A stretch of DNA of 50,206 nucleotides from Microbacteriaceae bacterium PS02066. Its GTDB lineage: Bacteria; Actinomycetota; Actinomycetes; Actinomycetales; Microbacteriaceae. The first letter of the stretch is position 1; the number at the start of each line of letters is the position of its first letter. A program made the translations under genes and the position numbers. Under the pieces are notes generated by a model. It did no database searches, was not told the DNA's origin, and saw nothing but the letters and a program-made list of their open reading frames with translations. Shown here in pieces: positions 1-8,200 of this stretch. Location of the stretch: NCBI GenBank assembly GCA_029959545.1, contig JASCPH010000020.1:1-50206 (forward strand). Reading direction: 5' to 3'.

Positions 1-163
1 CAATCCATAACGCCAACCCCAAAGGGTTGGACTTGATCCAAAGGAATCTCACCCAGCCGAAGCTGGAACGAGGTTATTTGGCATTTGACAAGTGCACGCT
101 GTTGAGTTCTCAAGGAACGGATGCTCCTGCCGCTCGGCCTCTCAGCCTCGCCCGCAGGGCAAC
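1..163 (-). other. 16S rRNA operon leader (operon continues off the left edge)
   Basis: Read on the minus strand, this is the spacer between a strong promoter at 170-197 and an rRNA operon beyond base 1. It contains TTGAGAACTCAACAGCGTG (the plus-strand complement lies at about 95-113), which I recognise from actinobacterial rRNA leaders. It also has a small hairpin, CCAACCC/GGGTTGG, at 13-30. No mature 16S sequence is inside the window. Draft contigs commonly break at rRNA repeats, which fits this being a contig end. The assignment rests on recalled leader motifs plus the promoter, not on seeing the rRNA itself. Confidence 0.65.
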
Positions 164-169
164 TTCTCC

Positions 170-197
170 ATCTTAGCCGTTTCGCTCGCCGTGTCAA
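170..197 (-). promoter_or_regulatory. Strong rRNA promoter (TTGACA / TAAGAT)
   Basis: On the minus strand a perfect -35 TTGACA (192-197) and a -10 TAAGAT (170-175) are separated by 16 bases. Transcription would start near 163 and run leftward through the leader. Near-consensus -35 boxes are rare in this GC-rich window, so this one stands out and fits a stable-RNA promoter. Confidence 0.75.
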
Positions 198-462
198 ATC
201 CGCCGGAGCGGATCGTTCTCACCGCCGAGGCGGCGATCGACGGAACGATCGGCACCCCACACTCACGTCAGATCTGAGATCTTCTCGCTTGTGTGGGAGT
301 GTGTTCTCCGCTTGAGGGGAACGGGGCTTCAGCCTCTCCGTTCTTCCCTGTGGGGCGAACAAGTAATAAGTTACGTGGGTTCCGGGCGTTTGCCAACTCG
401 AGCGCACACCCCGGGCGTGTCGCGCATGTTTCCGGCCGATGACGTCCCGCTCCTCCCCGCGC
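198..462. other. Non-coding upstream region of the rRNA operon
   Basis: I see no convincing gene here. There is an imperfect hairpin at about 321-345 (GAACGG.../...CCGTTC) and an AT-richer patch around 362-375 that could be an upstream element or a second rRNA promoter. I cannot assign either firmly. Confidence 0.3.
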
Positions 463-504
463 CTCCCACTCCCACTCCCACTCCCACTCCCACTCCCACT
501 CCCG
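463..504. repeat. Hexanucleotide microsatellite (CTCCCA)6 + CTCCCG
   Basis: Six perfect tandem copies of CTCCCA (463-498) are followed by one CTCCCG (499-504). The tract runs directly into the left arm of the inverted repeat at 501-575. It lies in no recognisable gene. Such tracts are prone to slippage, so copy number may vary between isolates or be misassembled. Confidence 0.9.
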
Positions 505-575
505 CGAGACTGCATCTACGTGACGAGATCACGGGTAATGACAGTGATCTCATGCGAGAGATGCAGTCTCGCGGG
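501..575. repeat. 17-bp perfect inverted repeat with nested 8-bp inner repeat
   Basis: The outer arms at 501-517 and 559-575 are perfect 17-bp complements (core GAGACTGCATCT / AGATGCAGTCTC). A second inverted repeat, GAGATCAC (525-532) / GTGATCTC (544-551), has exactly the same centre (base 538). Together they give a cruciform or hairpin with a 7-nt internal loop. There is no U-run, so it is not a standard terminator. A REP/MITE-like element is possible. No transposase is nearby. Confidence 0.85.
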
Positions 576-627
576 TGGTGGAGAGCGCGAACGACCAGAA
601 CGAGGACCACCGACGTGCGGTATCGGG

Positions 628-930
628 TCAGGTGGGTCGCTGCTTCGCCCCGACCGTGAGCGCGGGAAGCACCACGTGGTCGACGAGATCGACGACGCTC
701 TGCCGTGGGAGCCCGCGCTATTGCAGCACCACGCTCCTGAACGCGGCCGCCGGCACGATGTCGGCGCTCCGTGCGACCGGGACATCCGCGGACACGACAC
801 CGCGGCGGATCCAGCGCTCGATGACCTCCACCAGCATCGCCACCGGCGGTGCGCCGATTCTCTCGCGCGCCGCCCACGCCCTGCCCACCGCCCCGGTTGG
901 CGCCCGATCGCTGAGGGCTCCTCCCGCATC
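628..930 (-). pseudogene. TetR-type regulator C-terminal remnant with in-frame stop
   Basis: The minus-strand frame reads like the ligand-binding end of a TetR regulator: VAMLVEVIERWIRRG, then VARSADIVPAAAFRSVVLQ. It is interrupted by TAG at 718-720 and continues in the same frame as RGLPRQSVVDLVDHVVLPAL to a TGA at 628-630. The HTH half is missing; upstream the frame runs into the terminator and tRNA-Ala. The left limit (stop) is exact and the right limit approximate. I infer a decayed gene fragment; the family call rests on pattern only. Confidence 0.55.
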
Positions 931-954
931 CTCTCGACAATGCCGAGAACGACG

Positions 955-979
955 AAGGCCCCCGCTGAGCGGGGGCCTT
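955..979 (-). terminator. Hairpin terminator after tRNA-Ala
   Basis: GGCCCCCGC/GCGGGGGCC arms (957-977) flanked by AA/TT form a very stable stem. On the minus strand it lies just after the tRNA-Ala 3' end at 987 and is followed by TTCGTCG. The near-symmetry could make it work in both directions. Confidence 0.75.
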
Positions 980-986
980 TCGGTGG

Positions 987-1059
987 TGGACCTGAGGGGA
1001 TTCGAACCCCTGACCTCTTCATTGCGAACGAAGCGCGCTACCAACTGCGCCACAGGCCC
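987..1059 (-). tRNA. tRNA-Ala (anticodon CGC)
   Basis: A complete 73-nt cloverleaf on the minus strand. The acceptor GGGCCTG pairs with CAGGTCC and includes the G3:U70 pair that identifies alanine tRNA. The D-stem is GCGC/GCGC, the anticodon loop TTCGCAA gives CGC, and the T-loop is TTCGAAT. The discriminator is A and CCA is not encoded. It reads GCG codons, which are frequent at this GC content. Confidence 0.95.
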
Positions 1060-1105
1060 GGAACTCAACGAGCCTATCACGGCTCGAAGAGGCGGATGAA
1101 CCTCG

Positions 1106-2005
1106 TCAGCCCGCTGCGCGGCGGGTGGAAAGCAGCCGGCGAACGTGGTCCTCGATCTCGGAATCGTCGACGTACCCCATCCGCGCGAAGGGCGATTCCT
1201 CGGGCGCTTTGGCGACCCGTGCGGTGTCGATCGACGGCGGCGCGGCCTGCTCCGCGCGCTCGCGCTTGGCCTCCTCGACGGCGGCACGACGAAGCGCCTC
1301 ACGGGCATCCGCCGCATCCTGAACGAGCGACGCGCGCGACCCCGAGGTCGCCGCCAGCGGACGGGGCAACGAACGCGGCTCCCACGTGGCGGGCGCGGAC
1401 CGTGTCGGCAGTACGACATCCTGCACATCAGCCTGGCGGGTCTCCACCGCCACCTGCGGAACGGGAGCGACTCGGCGAGCTGCCCGACGCGCCACACGCG
1501 ACATCTGCTGCAGCATCAGCACCGAGACGACGAAGACCGTGCCCGACGCCCAGAGCACGGTGGCGCTCGCCATTGTCAGCTGCACCCAGATGCCCAGCCC
1601 CGCTCCTGCGAGCGAGAGGAGCGCGAGGACGGTGGCGGTCAGCCGCGCGCGCCTGCGAGCCCGCGCCATGCGCACCTCGGGACGCTCGCGCACCGCGCGG
1701 GCCTCCTGTTTGGCAGCGGCGAGCTCTTGGCGCGCGACCTCGAGCTGCGCCCGCTCACGCTCGGCGAGCGTCTGACGGGCGAGCTTCTGCTGCGCGGATG
1801 CGGTGCGAGCCGTCAGCTCGAGCCGCACCTCTTCGGGGGTCTCGCTGGTCTCGGCGAGAACGCGCAGGGCCTGATTGAGTCGGACGGCGTTGCGCTCGGC
1901 CGCGTTGTACTGGTGCCGGCTGTGCCATGACGGCAGAAGATAGAGCAGCCACAGCGTCACAGCGACGAGGAAGATCACTCCTCCGCCCAGCACCTGTCCA
2001 CCCAT
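1106..2005 (-). CDS. GlpR-like membrane protein (Rv0996-type divisome receptor homologue)
   Basis: 299 aa. An N-terminal membrane segment (about residues 9-25, VIFLVAVTLWLLYLLPSW) is followed by RHQYNAAERNAVRLNQALRVL, an Ala/Glu/Arg-rich probable coiled coil (about 50-110) and two more membrane segments (about 117-167). A long cytoplasmic tail follows. The order galU-rimJ-this gene on one strand, beside divergent 5-FCL, matches the actinobacterial locus where GlpR, the membrane receptor of the gephyrin-like protein Glp (MoeA-like), is encoded in Corynebacterium. The moeA/glp gene usually found between galU and rimJ is absent. The call comes from synteny, topology and N-terminal resemblance; its function here is inferred. 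Confidence 0.65.
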   Translation of the reverse strand: MGGQVLGGGVIFLVAVTLWLLYLLPSWHSRHQYNAAERNAVRLNQALRVLAETSETPEEVRLELTARTASAQQKLARQTLAERERAQLEVARQELAAAKQEARAVRERPEVRMARARRRARLTATVLALLSLAGAGLGIWVQLTMASATVLWASGTVFVVSVLMLQQMSRVARRAARRVAPVPQVAVETRQADVQDVVLPTRSAPATWEPRSLPRPLAATSGSRASLVQDAADAREALRRAAVEEAKRERAEQAAPPSIDTARVAKAPEESPFARMGYVDDSEIEDHVRRLLSTRRAAG

Positions 2006-2062
2006 GCCGTCAACGGTAGGCGACGCATCCCGGCCGACACGGCAAGCGTCGGCGTGTCGGCG

Positions 2063-2698
2063 TCAGTCGGAGGGGGCGATGCGGTCGCGCTCCGGCACGT
2101 GCGCGGCATAAGCCGGTGCACGCCCGGCCACCCATCGAGCCAGCACGCCTTCGGGGACCTCTTCGCGCGTGAGGGCGAAGGCGTAGTGGTCGCGCCAGTC
2201 GCCGTCGATGTGGATGTAGCGACGGCGCAGACCCTCGTAGCGGAACCCGAGCTTCTGCACGACCCGCAGACTCGCTTCGTTCTCCGGCCGGATGCAGATC
2301 TCCATCCGGTGTAGTCGCAGCTCCGTGAAGCAGAGATCCGTCGCAAGAGCCACAGAGGTCGGCGTGATGTCCCGGCCGGCGAACTCGCGGGCGACCCAGT
2401 AGCCGATCGTCGCCGATGCGAGCGACCCGCGCGCGATCCCCCACACGTTCAGCTGGCCGGCGACGCGCCCGTCGTACTCCATGACGAACGGTACGCCGGC
2501 GCCGTCGCGATACTGCTGGAGCAGCCGACGGATTCCGATCTTCATGTCGAGGAGCACGGCACCGTCGGGGCTCGTCGCCTCCCACGGGCGCAACCATGAG
2601 CGGTTCGACATCAGATGATCCTGCAGCACGCGCGCATCGCGCGCACGGATCAGACGGATGCCGACCCGCCCGTGCTCGCGCGGTGCCGACAGGTCCAC
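2063..2698 (-). CDS. rimJ: GNAT acetyltransferase, RimJ/RimL type
   Basis: 211 aa single-domain GNAT. Family features are visible: IRLIRARDARVLQDHL near the start, GQLNVWGIARGSLASATIGYWV (strands 2-4), and the acetyl-CoA region GRDITPTSVALATDLCFTEL. ENEASLRVVQKLGFRYEG, at about 150-167, is the hallmark of RimJ-like N-terminal acetyltransferases of ribosomal proteins. It lies 17 bases after galU on the same strand, so probably in one transcript. The actual substrate cannot be read from sequence; rimJ is the usual name for this syntenic gene in actinobacteria. Confidence 0.82.
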   Translation of the reverse strand: MDLSAPREHGRVGIRLIRARDARVLQDHLMSNRSWLRPWEATSPDGAVLLDMKIGIRRLLQQYRDGAGVPFVMEYDGRVAGQLNVWGIARGSLASATIGYWVAREFAGRDITPTSVALATDLCFTELRLHRMEICIRPENEASLRVVQKLGFRYEGLRRRYIHIDGDWRDHYAFALTREEVPEGVLARWVAGRAPAYAAHVPERDRIAPSD

Positions 2699-2715
2699 CT
2701 CGAACCTCCCCCGGT

Positions 2716-3600
2716 TCAGAGTCCGGCGACGAAGTCCTTCAGCCAGGGCCGCAGGTCCGGGCCGAGGTCGTCGCGATCGCTGGCGAGCTGGACGATCGCC
2801 TTGATGTAGTCGAGTTTGTCGCCCGTGTCATAGCGCCGACCGCGGAAGACCACCCCGTAGACGCCGCGCTCGTGATCGGTGGCCAGCTCCTCCAGCGCAT
2901 CGGTCAGCTGGATCTCGCCGCCCTTGCCGGGTTCGGTGCGCTCGAGCACCTCGAAAACCTCGGGCCCGAGCACGTACCTGCCGATGATGGCAAGGTTGGA
3001 GGGGGCGTCCTCCTTGTTGGGCTTCTCGACGAGGCCGGTCACCTTGACGACGCCGTCGTCGTCGGTCTCCTCGACCGCTGCGACACCGTAGAGGTGAATG
3101 TGCTCCGGATCGACCTCCATCAGGGCGATGACCGCCGCGCCGCGCTTGTCATACTCGGAGAGCATCTTCGACAGCAGCGGGTCGCGCTCATCGATCAGGT
3201 CGTCGCCCAGCAGCACCGCGAACGGGTGGTCGCCGACGTGCGCCTGCGCACGCAGCACCGCGTGCCCGAGGCCCTTCGGCTCCCCCTGACGCACCATGTG
3301 CACGTCGGCGAGGTCGGAGGAGTGCTCCACCCTCGCAAGCTTGTCGGTGTCGCCCTTCTCCCGCAGCTTCTGCTCCAGCTCAGGCATCGCGTCGAAGTGA
3401 TTGGCGATGTTGTTCTTGTTGCGGCCGATGATGATCAGCACATCCTGGATGCCGGCTTCGACCGCCTCTTCGACCACGTACTGGATGGCGGGCTTGTCGA
3501 CAACGGGCAACATCTCCTTCGGCATTGCCTTCGTGGCGGGCAGGAATCGTGTTCCCAGACCCGCAGCGGGAATGACGGCCTTGAAGGGCTTGTGACTCAT
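2716..3600 (-). CDS. galU: UTP--glucose-1-phosphate uridylyltransferase
   Basis: 294 aa, normal length for bacterial GalU. The nucleotide-binding signature VIPAAGLGTRFLPATKAMPK is at residues 9-28. LLGDDLID (about 148) supplies the metal-binding aspartate, LVEKP (about 209) the sugar-phosphate site, and GGEIQLTDAL (about 246) is a family motif. It makes UDP-glucose from UTP and glucose-1-phosphate in the cytoplasm for envelope glycans. The ATG is preceded by TAGGAT exactly 6 bases upstream (3607-3612), so the mRNA is probably leaderless. It is first in a minus-strand unit with rimJ and the GlpR-like gene. Confidence 0.95.
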   Translation of the reverse strand: MSHKPFKAVIPAAGLGTRFLPATKAMPKEMLPVVDKPAIQYVVEEAVEAGIQDVLIIIGRNKNNIANHFDAMPELEQKLREKGDTDKLARVEHSSDLADVHMVRQGEPKGLGHAVLRAQAHVGDHPFAVLLGDDLIDERDPLLSKMLSEYDKRGAAVIALMEVDPEHIHLYGVAAVEETDDDGVVKVTGLVEKPNKEDAPSNLAIIGRYVLGPEVFEVLERTEPGKGGEIQLTDALEELATDHERGVYGVVFRGRRYDTGDKLDYIKAIVQLASDRDDLGPDLRPWLKDFVAGL

Positions 3601-3606
3601 GCCGCG

Positions 3607-3646
3607 ATCCTATCGGCACGCCTCCCCCGGTTGCGGTCCTTAGAAT
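3607..3646. promoter_or_regulatory. Divergent leaderless promoters for galU and the 5-FCL gene
   Basis: Minus strand: TAGGAT at 3607-3612, 6 bases before the galU ATG. Plus strand: TAGAAT at 3641-3646, 7 bases before ATG 3654. Both spacings fit transcription starting at the start codon. The -35 boxes are weak. This also decides the 5-FCL start, because ATG 3648 would lie upstream of the likely transcript start. Confidence 0.6.
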
Positions 3647-3653
3647 CATGTGC

Positions 3654-4259
3654 ATGTCAGACGGTGACGATCGCAATGCAGTGGACGACGTCAAGCGCGC
3701 ACTCCGCGCCGACCTGCGGGAGCGGCGGCAAACACTGTCGGCTGCCGCGCGGGACAGCGCGGGTGCCGGAGTCCACCAGCAACTCGACGCCCTCGCCGCG
3801 GCGCACCACGTGAGATCGCTCTCCTGCTTCCTGTCGACCAATGCCGAGCCCGACACGCGTGAGTTCGTGCGCGAGGCCGTGCGGCGCGGCATCCGGGTGC
3901 TCCTGCCCGTCACGCGGGTGGACGGCCTGCTGGACTGGGCGGTCGCCACGGAGGACGGCGAGATCGCGGAGGGCCTGTTCGGCCTCCCCGAGCCGGTGGG
4001 CGAGCTGCTGGGCCCGATCGCCGTCAACGACGTCGACCTGATGATCGTGCCCGCTGCCGCCGTCGACCGTCGAGGGATGCGGCTGGGATGGGGGCGCGGC
4101 TACTTCGACAAGACGATCGGCTCGATGCAGAAGTGTCCTCCCGTCTACGCGGTCGTGTATGACTCGGAGATCCTCGACGCCGTCCCCACCGATGTGCACG
4201 ACCAGCCCGTCGACGGCGTCGTCACCCCCACCCGCACCCTGTCCCTACGCGCGCGCTGA
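3654..4259 (+). CDS. 5-formyltetrahydrofolate cyclo-ligase
   Basis: 201 aa. It converts 5-formyl-THF plus ATP to 5,10-methenyl-THF in cytoplasmic one-carbon metabolism. Visible features: VKRALRADLRERRQTL near the N-terminus, the mid-protein region ending LPEPVG, and the signature DRRGMRLGWGRGYFDKTI at about residues 138-155. The C-terminal VPTDVHDQPVDGVVTP is also typical. ATG 3654 is preferred over ATG 3648 because the -10 TAGAAT ends at 3646. It faces galU head-to-head and is followed after 21 bases by the FmdB gene, so it probably leads the fthC-fmdB-mscL transcript. Confidence 0.92.
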   Translation: MSDGDDRNAVDDVKRALRADLRERRQTLSAAARDSAGAGVHQQLDALAAAHHVRSLSCFLSTNAEPDTREFVREAVRRGIRVLLPVTRVDGLLDWAVATEDGEIAEGLFGLPEPVGELLGPIAVNDVDLMIVPAAAVDRRGMRLGWGRGYFDKTIGSMQKCPPVYAVVYDSEILDAVPTDVHDQPVDGVVTPTRTLSLRAR

Positions 4260-4280
4260 GCGCCCGACCCCGGAGGCACC

Positions 4281-4565
4281 ATGCCCACCTACGCCTATGC
4301 CTGCAAGTCCTGCGGACACCGCTTCGACACCGTCCAGTCCTTCTCCGACCCCGCACTGACCGACTGCCCCTCGTGCGGCGGTGTGCTGCGCAAGGAGTAC
4401 GGCTCGATCGGCGTCACCTTCAACGGCTCCGGCTTCTACCGCACGGACTCGCGCGCCGGCACATCGGGCTCGAGCTCAACCGGCACGTCGAGTGGAGACT
4501 CCGGCTCGTCCGAGGCATCATCGAACACGGGAGCCCCCGCTCCCGCCGCCCCCGCGGCATCCTGA
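4281..4565 (+). CDS. FmdB-family zinc ribbon protein
   Basis: 94 aa. The N-terminal half is a FmdB zinc ribbon: [16 protein letters not shown] followed by CPSCGG, which gives two CxxC zinc knuckles at residues 9-12 and 32-35. The [19 protein letters not shown] stretch is typical of the family. The C-terminal 40 residues are a Ser/Gly/Thr/Ala-rich disordered tail. The function is not established; the family was named after a formamidase regulator. Its position between the folate gene and mscL is common in actinobacteria. Confidence 0.9.
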   Translation: MPTYAYACKSCGHRFDTVQSFSDPALTDCPSCGGVLRKEYGSIGVTFNGSGFYRTDSRAGTSGSSSTGTSSGDSGSSEASSNTGAPAPAAPAAS

Positions 4566-4599
4566 CCGGCCCGATGCCGACGACATGAGGAGAGATTCG

Positions 4600-5019
4600 A
4601 TGATCAAGGGTTTCAAGGAGTTCATCCTCCGCGGCAACGTGATCGACCTCGCGGTCGCGGTCGTCATCGGTGCGGCCTTCACCGCCGTGGTCAACGCGAT
4701 CGTCGCGTCGATCATCACGCCGCTCATCGCGATCTTCTGGAAGGCCGACGAGAACGGCGTTCCTGGCATCCCCGTGCCCGACATCTACGGCGGCACGGTC
4801 ACGTTCCCGATCGGCGGGCTGATCACGGCGATCGTGAGCTTCTTCGCCGTCGCGATCGTCGTCTACTTCGCGTTCGTCATGCCGATGAACCTCTGGAAGG
4901 CACGTCAGGCCGCGCGCGCGGGTGTGCGCGAGCCGAAAGCGGCTCCGGCCCCCACCGAGCAGGAACTGCTGGTCCAGATCCGTGACCTGCTCGAGCAGCA
5001 GAACAAGACCCGCCCCTGA
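4600..5019 (+). CDS. mscL: Large-conductance mechanosensitive channel
   Basis: 139 aa. The N-terminal amphipathic helix [21 protein letters not shown] leads into TM1 (about 14-40, [22 protein letters not shown]). A periplasmic loop ([16 protein letters not shown]) and TM2 (about 70-95) follow, then a charged cytoplasmic helix ([17 protein letters not shown]) that forms the C-terminal bundle. It opens under membrane tension to release solutes at osmotic downshock. Start: GAGGAGA at 4585-4592 precedes ATG 4600. An upstream in-frame ATG at 4585 overlaps that ribosome-binding site and is less likely. Confidence 0.95.
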   Translation: MIKGFKEFILRGNVIDLAVAVVIGAAFTAVVNAIVASIITPLIAIFWKADENGVPGIPVPDIYGGTVTFPIGGLITAIVSFFAVAIVVYFAFVMPMNLWKARQAARAGVREPKAAPAPTEQELLVQIRDLLEQQNKTRP

Positions 5020-5023
5020 CGCC

Positions 5024-5206
5024 TCAGTAGTGCGGCGGGACCTCGCGCCGCATCCGCTCGTCGTTCGGGCCCGCCTCGGACGCGGCGGATACGGCGTCGT
5101 CGTTTCTGCTGTCGGGCTCATCGACCGCGCCGGGGGCCGGGGTCAGCCGCGCGCGCCGTGCTCCCTGCACGCGGACGACGCGCTGGCGGTCGTCACTCGG
5201 TGACAT
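5024..5206 (-). CDS. Small Arg-rich hypothetical protein
   Basis: 60 aa starting at ATG 5206, overlapping the end of the upstream helicase-like gene by 14 bases in another frame. The sequence is hydrophilic, with an Arg-rich segment (QRVVRVQGARRARLTPAPG), an acidic/Ala middle and a compact C-terminus GPNDERMRREVPPHY. It looks like small conserved Microbacteriaceae proteins with the same C-terminal motif, but I cannot verify that. No domain or function is recognised. The overlap suggests translational coupling to the gene before it. Confidence 0.5.
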   Translation of the reverse strand: MSPSDDRQRVVRVQGARRARLTPAPGAVDEPDSRNDDAVSAASEAGPNDERMRREVPPHY

Positions 5207-8200
5207 CGATCGGCTGCGTGCTCGCCTGCGGCGACGCACCCGCCTCGACCCCGAGCAGCGTCGCCACGCGCGCCGCGACCGCCGCGGGGTCGCTGTAGAG
5301 GTCGAAGGCGTGCACCCGCAGGTAGTGCCATCCCAGGCGTCGAAGGATCTGCGGCCGCAGACGCAGCGACTCGCGCAGGGACTCGGGACGCGTCTCCGGG
5401 TCGCTCTCGACGACGACGGCCTTGCCGTCATGGCCCGCGACGAGCGGCAGCAACCCGCGGTAGTCGAGATCGACCTTGATGCCCTTCGCGCGCAGTTCAC
5501 GCGCGAGCGCTCGGGTGAGCGGATCGGCGAGGTCTTCGAGACGCGTCTCGCGCGCTCTCGCCGCCACTCCGCCGAGGATGCTCATGAGCGTCGCCGCACC
5601 GTGTTCGAGCCGGCCGTCCTCGAAGGCGCTGGGACGGATGGAGGAAACGATCACCATGGAACGACGAGCACGGGTCATCCCCACCGTGAGCAGTCGCTCG
5701 CCGTCCGCCGTGGACAGGTCACCGAAGTCACTGAGGACGCGGCCGTGCTTGGTCAGCCCGAATCCGAGCGAGAAGATGACACGGTCACGACTCTCCGCGA
5801 CCGACTCCTCGAGCGTCAGCACGGCGAACGGTTCGGCCGTCTCGCGCGACACGAAGTCGGCCACGTCGGCGCGGCCCGCGAAGGCGACGTCCACGGCCGC
5901 ACGGATGCGTTCGGCGTGCCGCCTGCTGGCCGTGACGACCATGAGGCTCTCACCGGAACGGTTGACCGCGTGCTCGGTCACAAGCGTCACGACGCGCGCG
6001 ACCTCGGCATCGGGGCTCTCGACGGCGCCCGAGATCGGATCCGGGGTTCCCGTTCCCCCCTCGACGTAGTCGACGCTGAGGCTCCCCCGTCCGAGGTAGG
6101 CACCGGCCCAGGGCAGCGAGACCAACTCACCGCCGTAGAACGCGTCGTTCACGAGCTGCGCCAGATCCTCGCCGCCCGCGCGGTAGCTGCGGGTCAATGT
6201 GGCGACGTCGAGCAGTTCCGCCATCCGCTCGAACACCGAGACCTCGTCGAACGGCTCGTCGAACTCGTCCGCGACCGCGCGCTCGCCCGCGCCGACGGCG
6301 AAGGGCGTCGGCTTCTGGGTGACGGGATCGCCGAAGAGCACCACCTGGCGCGCGCGGCGCAGGGCAGGCGCCGCCTCCGCGAGGCAGAGCGCTGCCGCAT
6401 CCGCGATGATCACGACGTCGAACGGCGGATGATCGGGGATCTCAGGCACCTCGTAGGGCGAGGCGAGCCACACCGGCGCGAGAGTGCGCATGAGCGTGGG
6501 CGCCGCTCGCACGAGCTGCTCGGGGGCGGAGACACCGCCCTTGAGCGCCTGCTTGAGGGCGGCAGCCTCGTCGGCGTGATCGACCAGGCCGATCTTCCAC
6601 TGGGTCGCGAGCTGCGCCGCGAGGACGGGCCCGGACGCGGCGGCGTGCGCCTCATCCACCAGCCGGAAGTCGCGTTCGAGGCGGTCCAGGACCGCGGTGT
6701 TCGCGCCGAGAAGTGCACGGTCGGTGCGCAGCAGATGCTCGAGGGCGGACTGCCACCACGCGAACTCGAGTTCGGCCGCGACCTGGTCCTCGGGAGCGTG
6801 ACGCACCGACAGCTCGGTGAGCAGGGGGGCGAGTCCAATGCGGTCGAGTTCCGTGCGCAGGGTGGCACGCTCGACGAGGTTCTCGAAGTACGCCGACTCG
6901 GCGGCGAGACCGGCCAGCACGCGCATCAGCTGCGCCACCGGCAGCGATGCCAGTCGGTTCGACTCGCGACGGCGCAGGATCTGGTCGAGTTCGCCGAGCT
7001 GGGCGTGCACCCGCTGCCAGGCGACGTGTACGTCGGCGAGACCGACCGGCACCTCGGGCACGACGCCCGCGTCGACCAGGCGCTGCCAGTCGGCGCGCTG
7101 CTGCTGGATGCGCACGAGCGACTCGTACATGTCGCCGACGTGTACGCCGGGACGCACGTACTCGCGCGACAGGCGCTTGAGGCGGCGTCGGTTCGCGCTG
7201 GACATGTCGGCGGATTCCCGCTTGGGCGCGTGCGCCTGGATGAGCTCGACGAGCGGGCGCTCGAAGACGCTCGGGCTGAACTTGTCGAGGGTCTCGCGGA
7301 TGCCCTGCAGCAGGCGCAGATAGTCGCCGAGCTCATCGATCGTGCGGAATGGCCGCATCCGCGTCTGCGCGATCATCTCGTAGCCGCGCTCGAGCAGACT
7401 CGGGACCTCGCGGCCGCTGAGCTTGCCGGCGAGCGCGTGTGCGGCGCGTGCGGACTCGGTGGTGTCGAAGCTCACCCCGTACCAGGGCGAGTCGTCGGGA
7501 CCGAAGCGGAACTCCCCCAGCTTCGCCGCGGCCACGAGCTTCGCAGCCGCCTCCGGCCGCGCGTCGCGCAGGGCCTCGAGCGTGGCGATGTCGAAACGGG
7601 CGGTGGTGGACGGCGCCGGCGACAACGCGCTCAGCTCGGTCAACCGGCGCACGACCTGAAGGGCCGAGGTTCCGAGGCTGGGATGCGAGGCGGTCAGCGC
7701 GCCCCGATAGTCGCGCAGGACGGTACGCAGTCGCATCAGCGCGTCGTCGATCTCGGCGACCTTCGGCGGCTGGGCCTTCTCGTTGCGTCCGATGGCGCGG
7801 ATGAGATCGCGGTGCAGGTGTCGCGGCGTGACGGCGAGCGCGTCGAGACCGATGCCGGCGAGGCGATGACGGACGCCGTCGAGGGTCGAGCGGCGAGCGC
7901 TCACCACGAGAACGCGTCGACCGCTCTGCACGAGAGCACCGATCGCGTTGATGACGGTCTGCGTGCCTCCGGTGCCGGGCAGGGTGTGCACCGCGAGCGA
8001 GTGACCTGCGGCGATGCGCGCGAGCACCGCCTCCTGCTCCTCATCCGCATCCAGCAGGAGCGTGTCCGCCGCGGGCGTGCGCTCATCGGGACTCGTGACG
8101 CGGGGAAGCGCGGGACGCACAGCGAGGCGCGCGCGCTCGTCGGGATGCCCCGCGAGCGCGTTGAGCACCGGGTGGTCGAGGTCGGCCGTGTCGCGAGCCA

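Noticed and set aside
1..163. Part of the 16S gene itself
   Set aside because: No mature 16S 5' sequence (AGAGTTTGATC) is found; only leader motifs are present.
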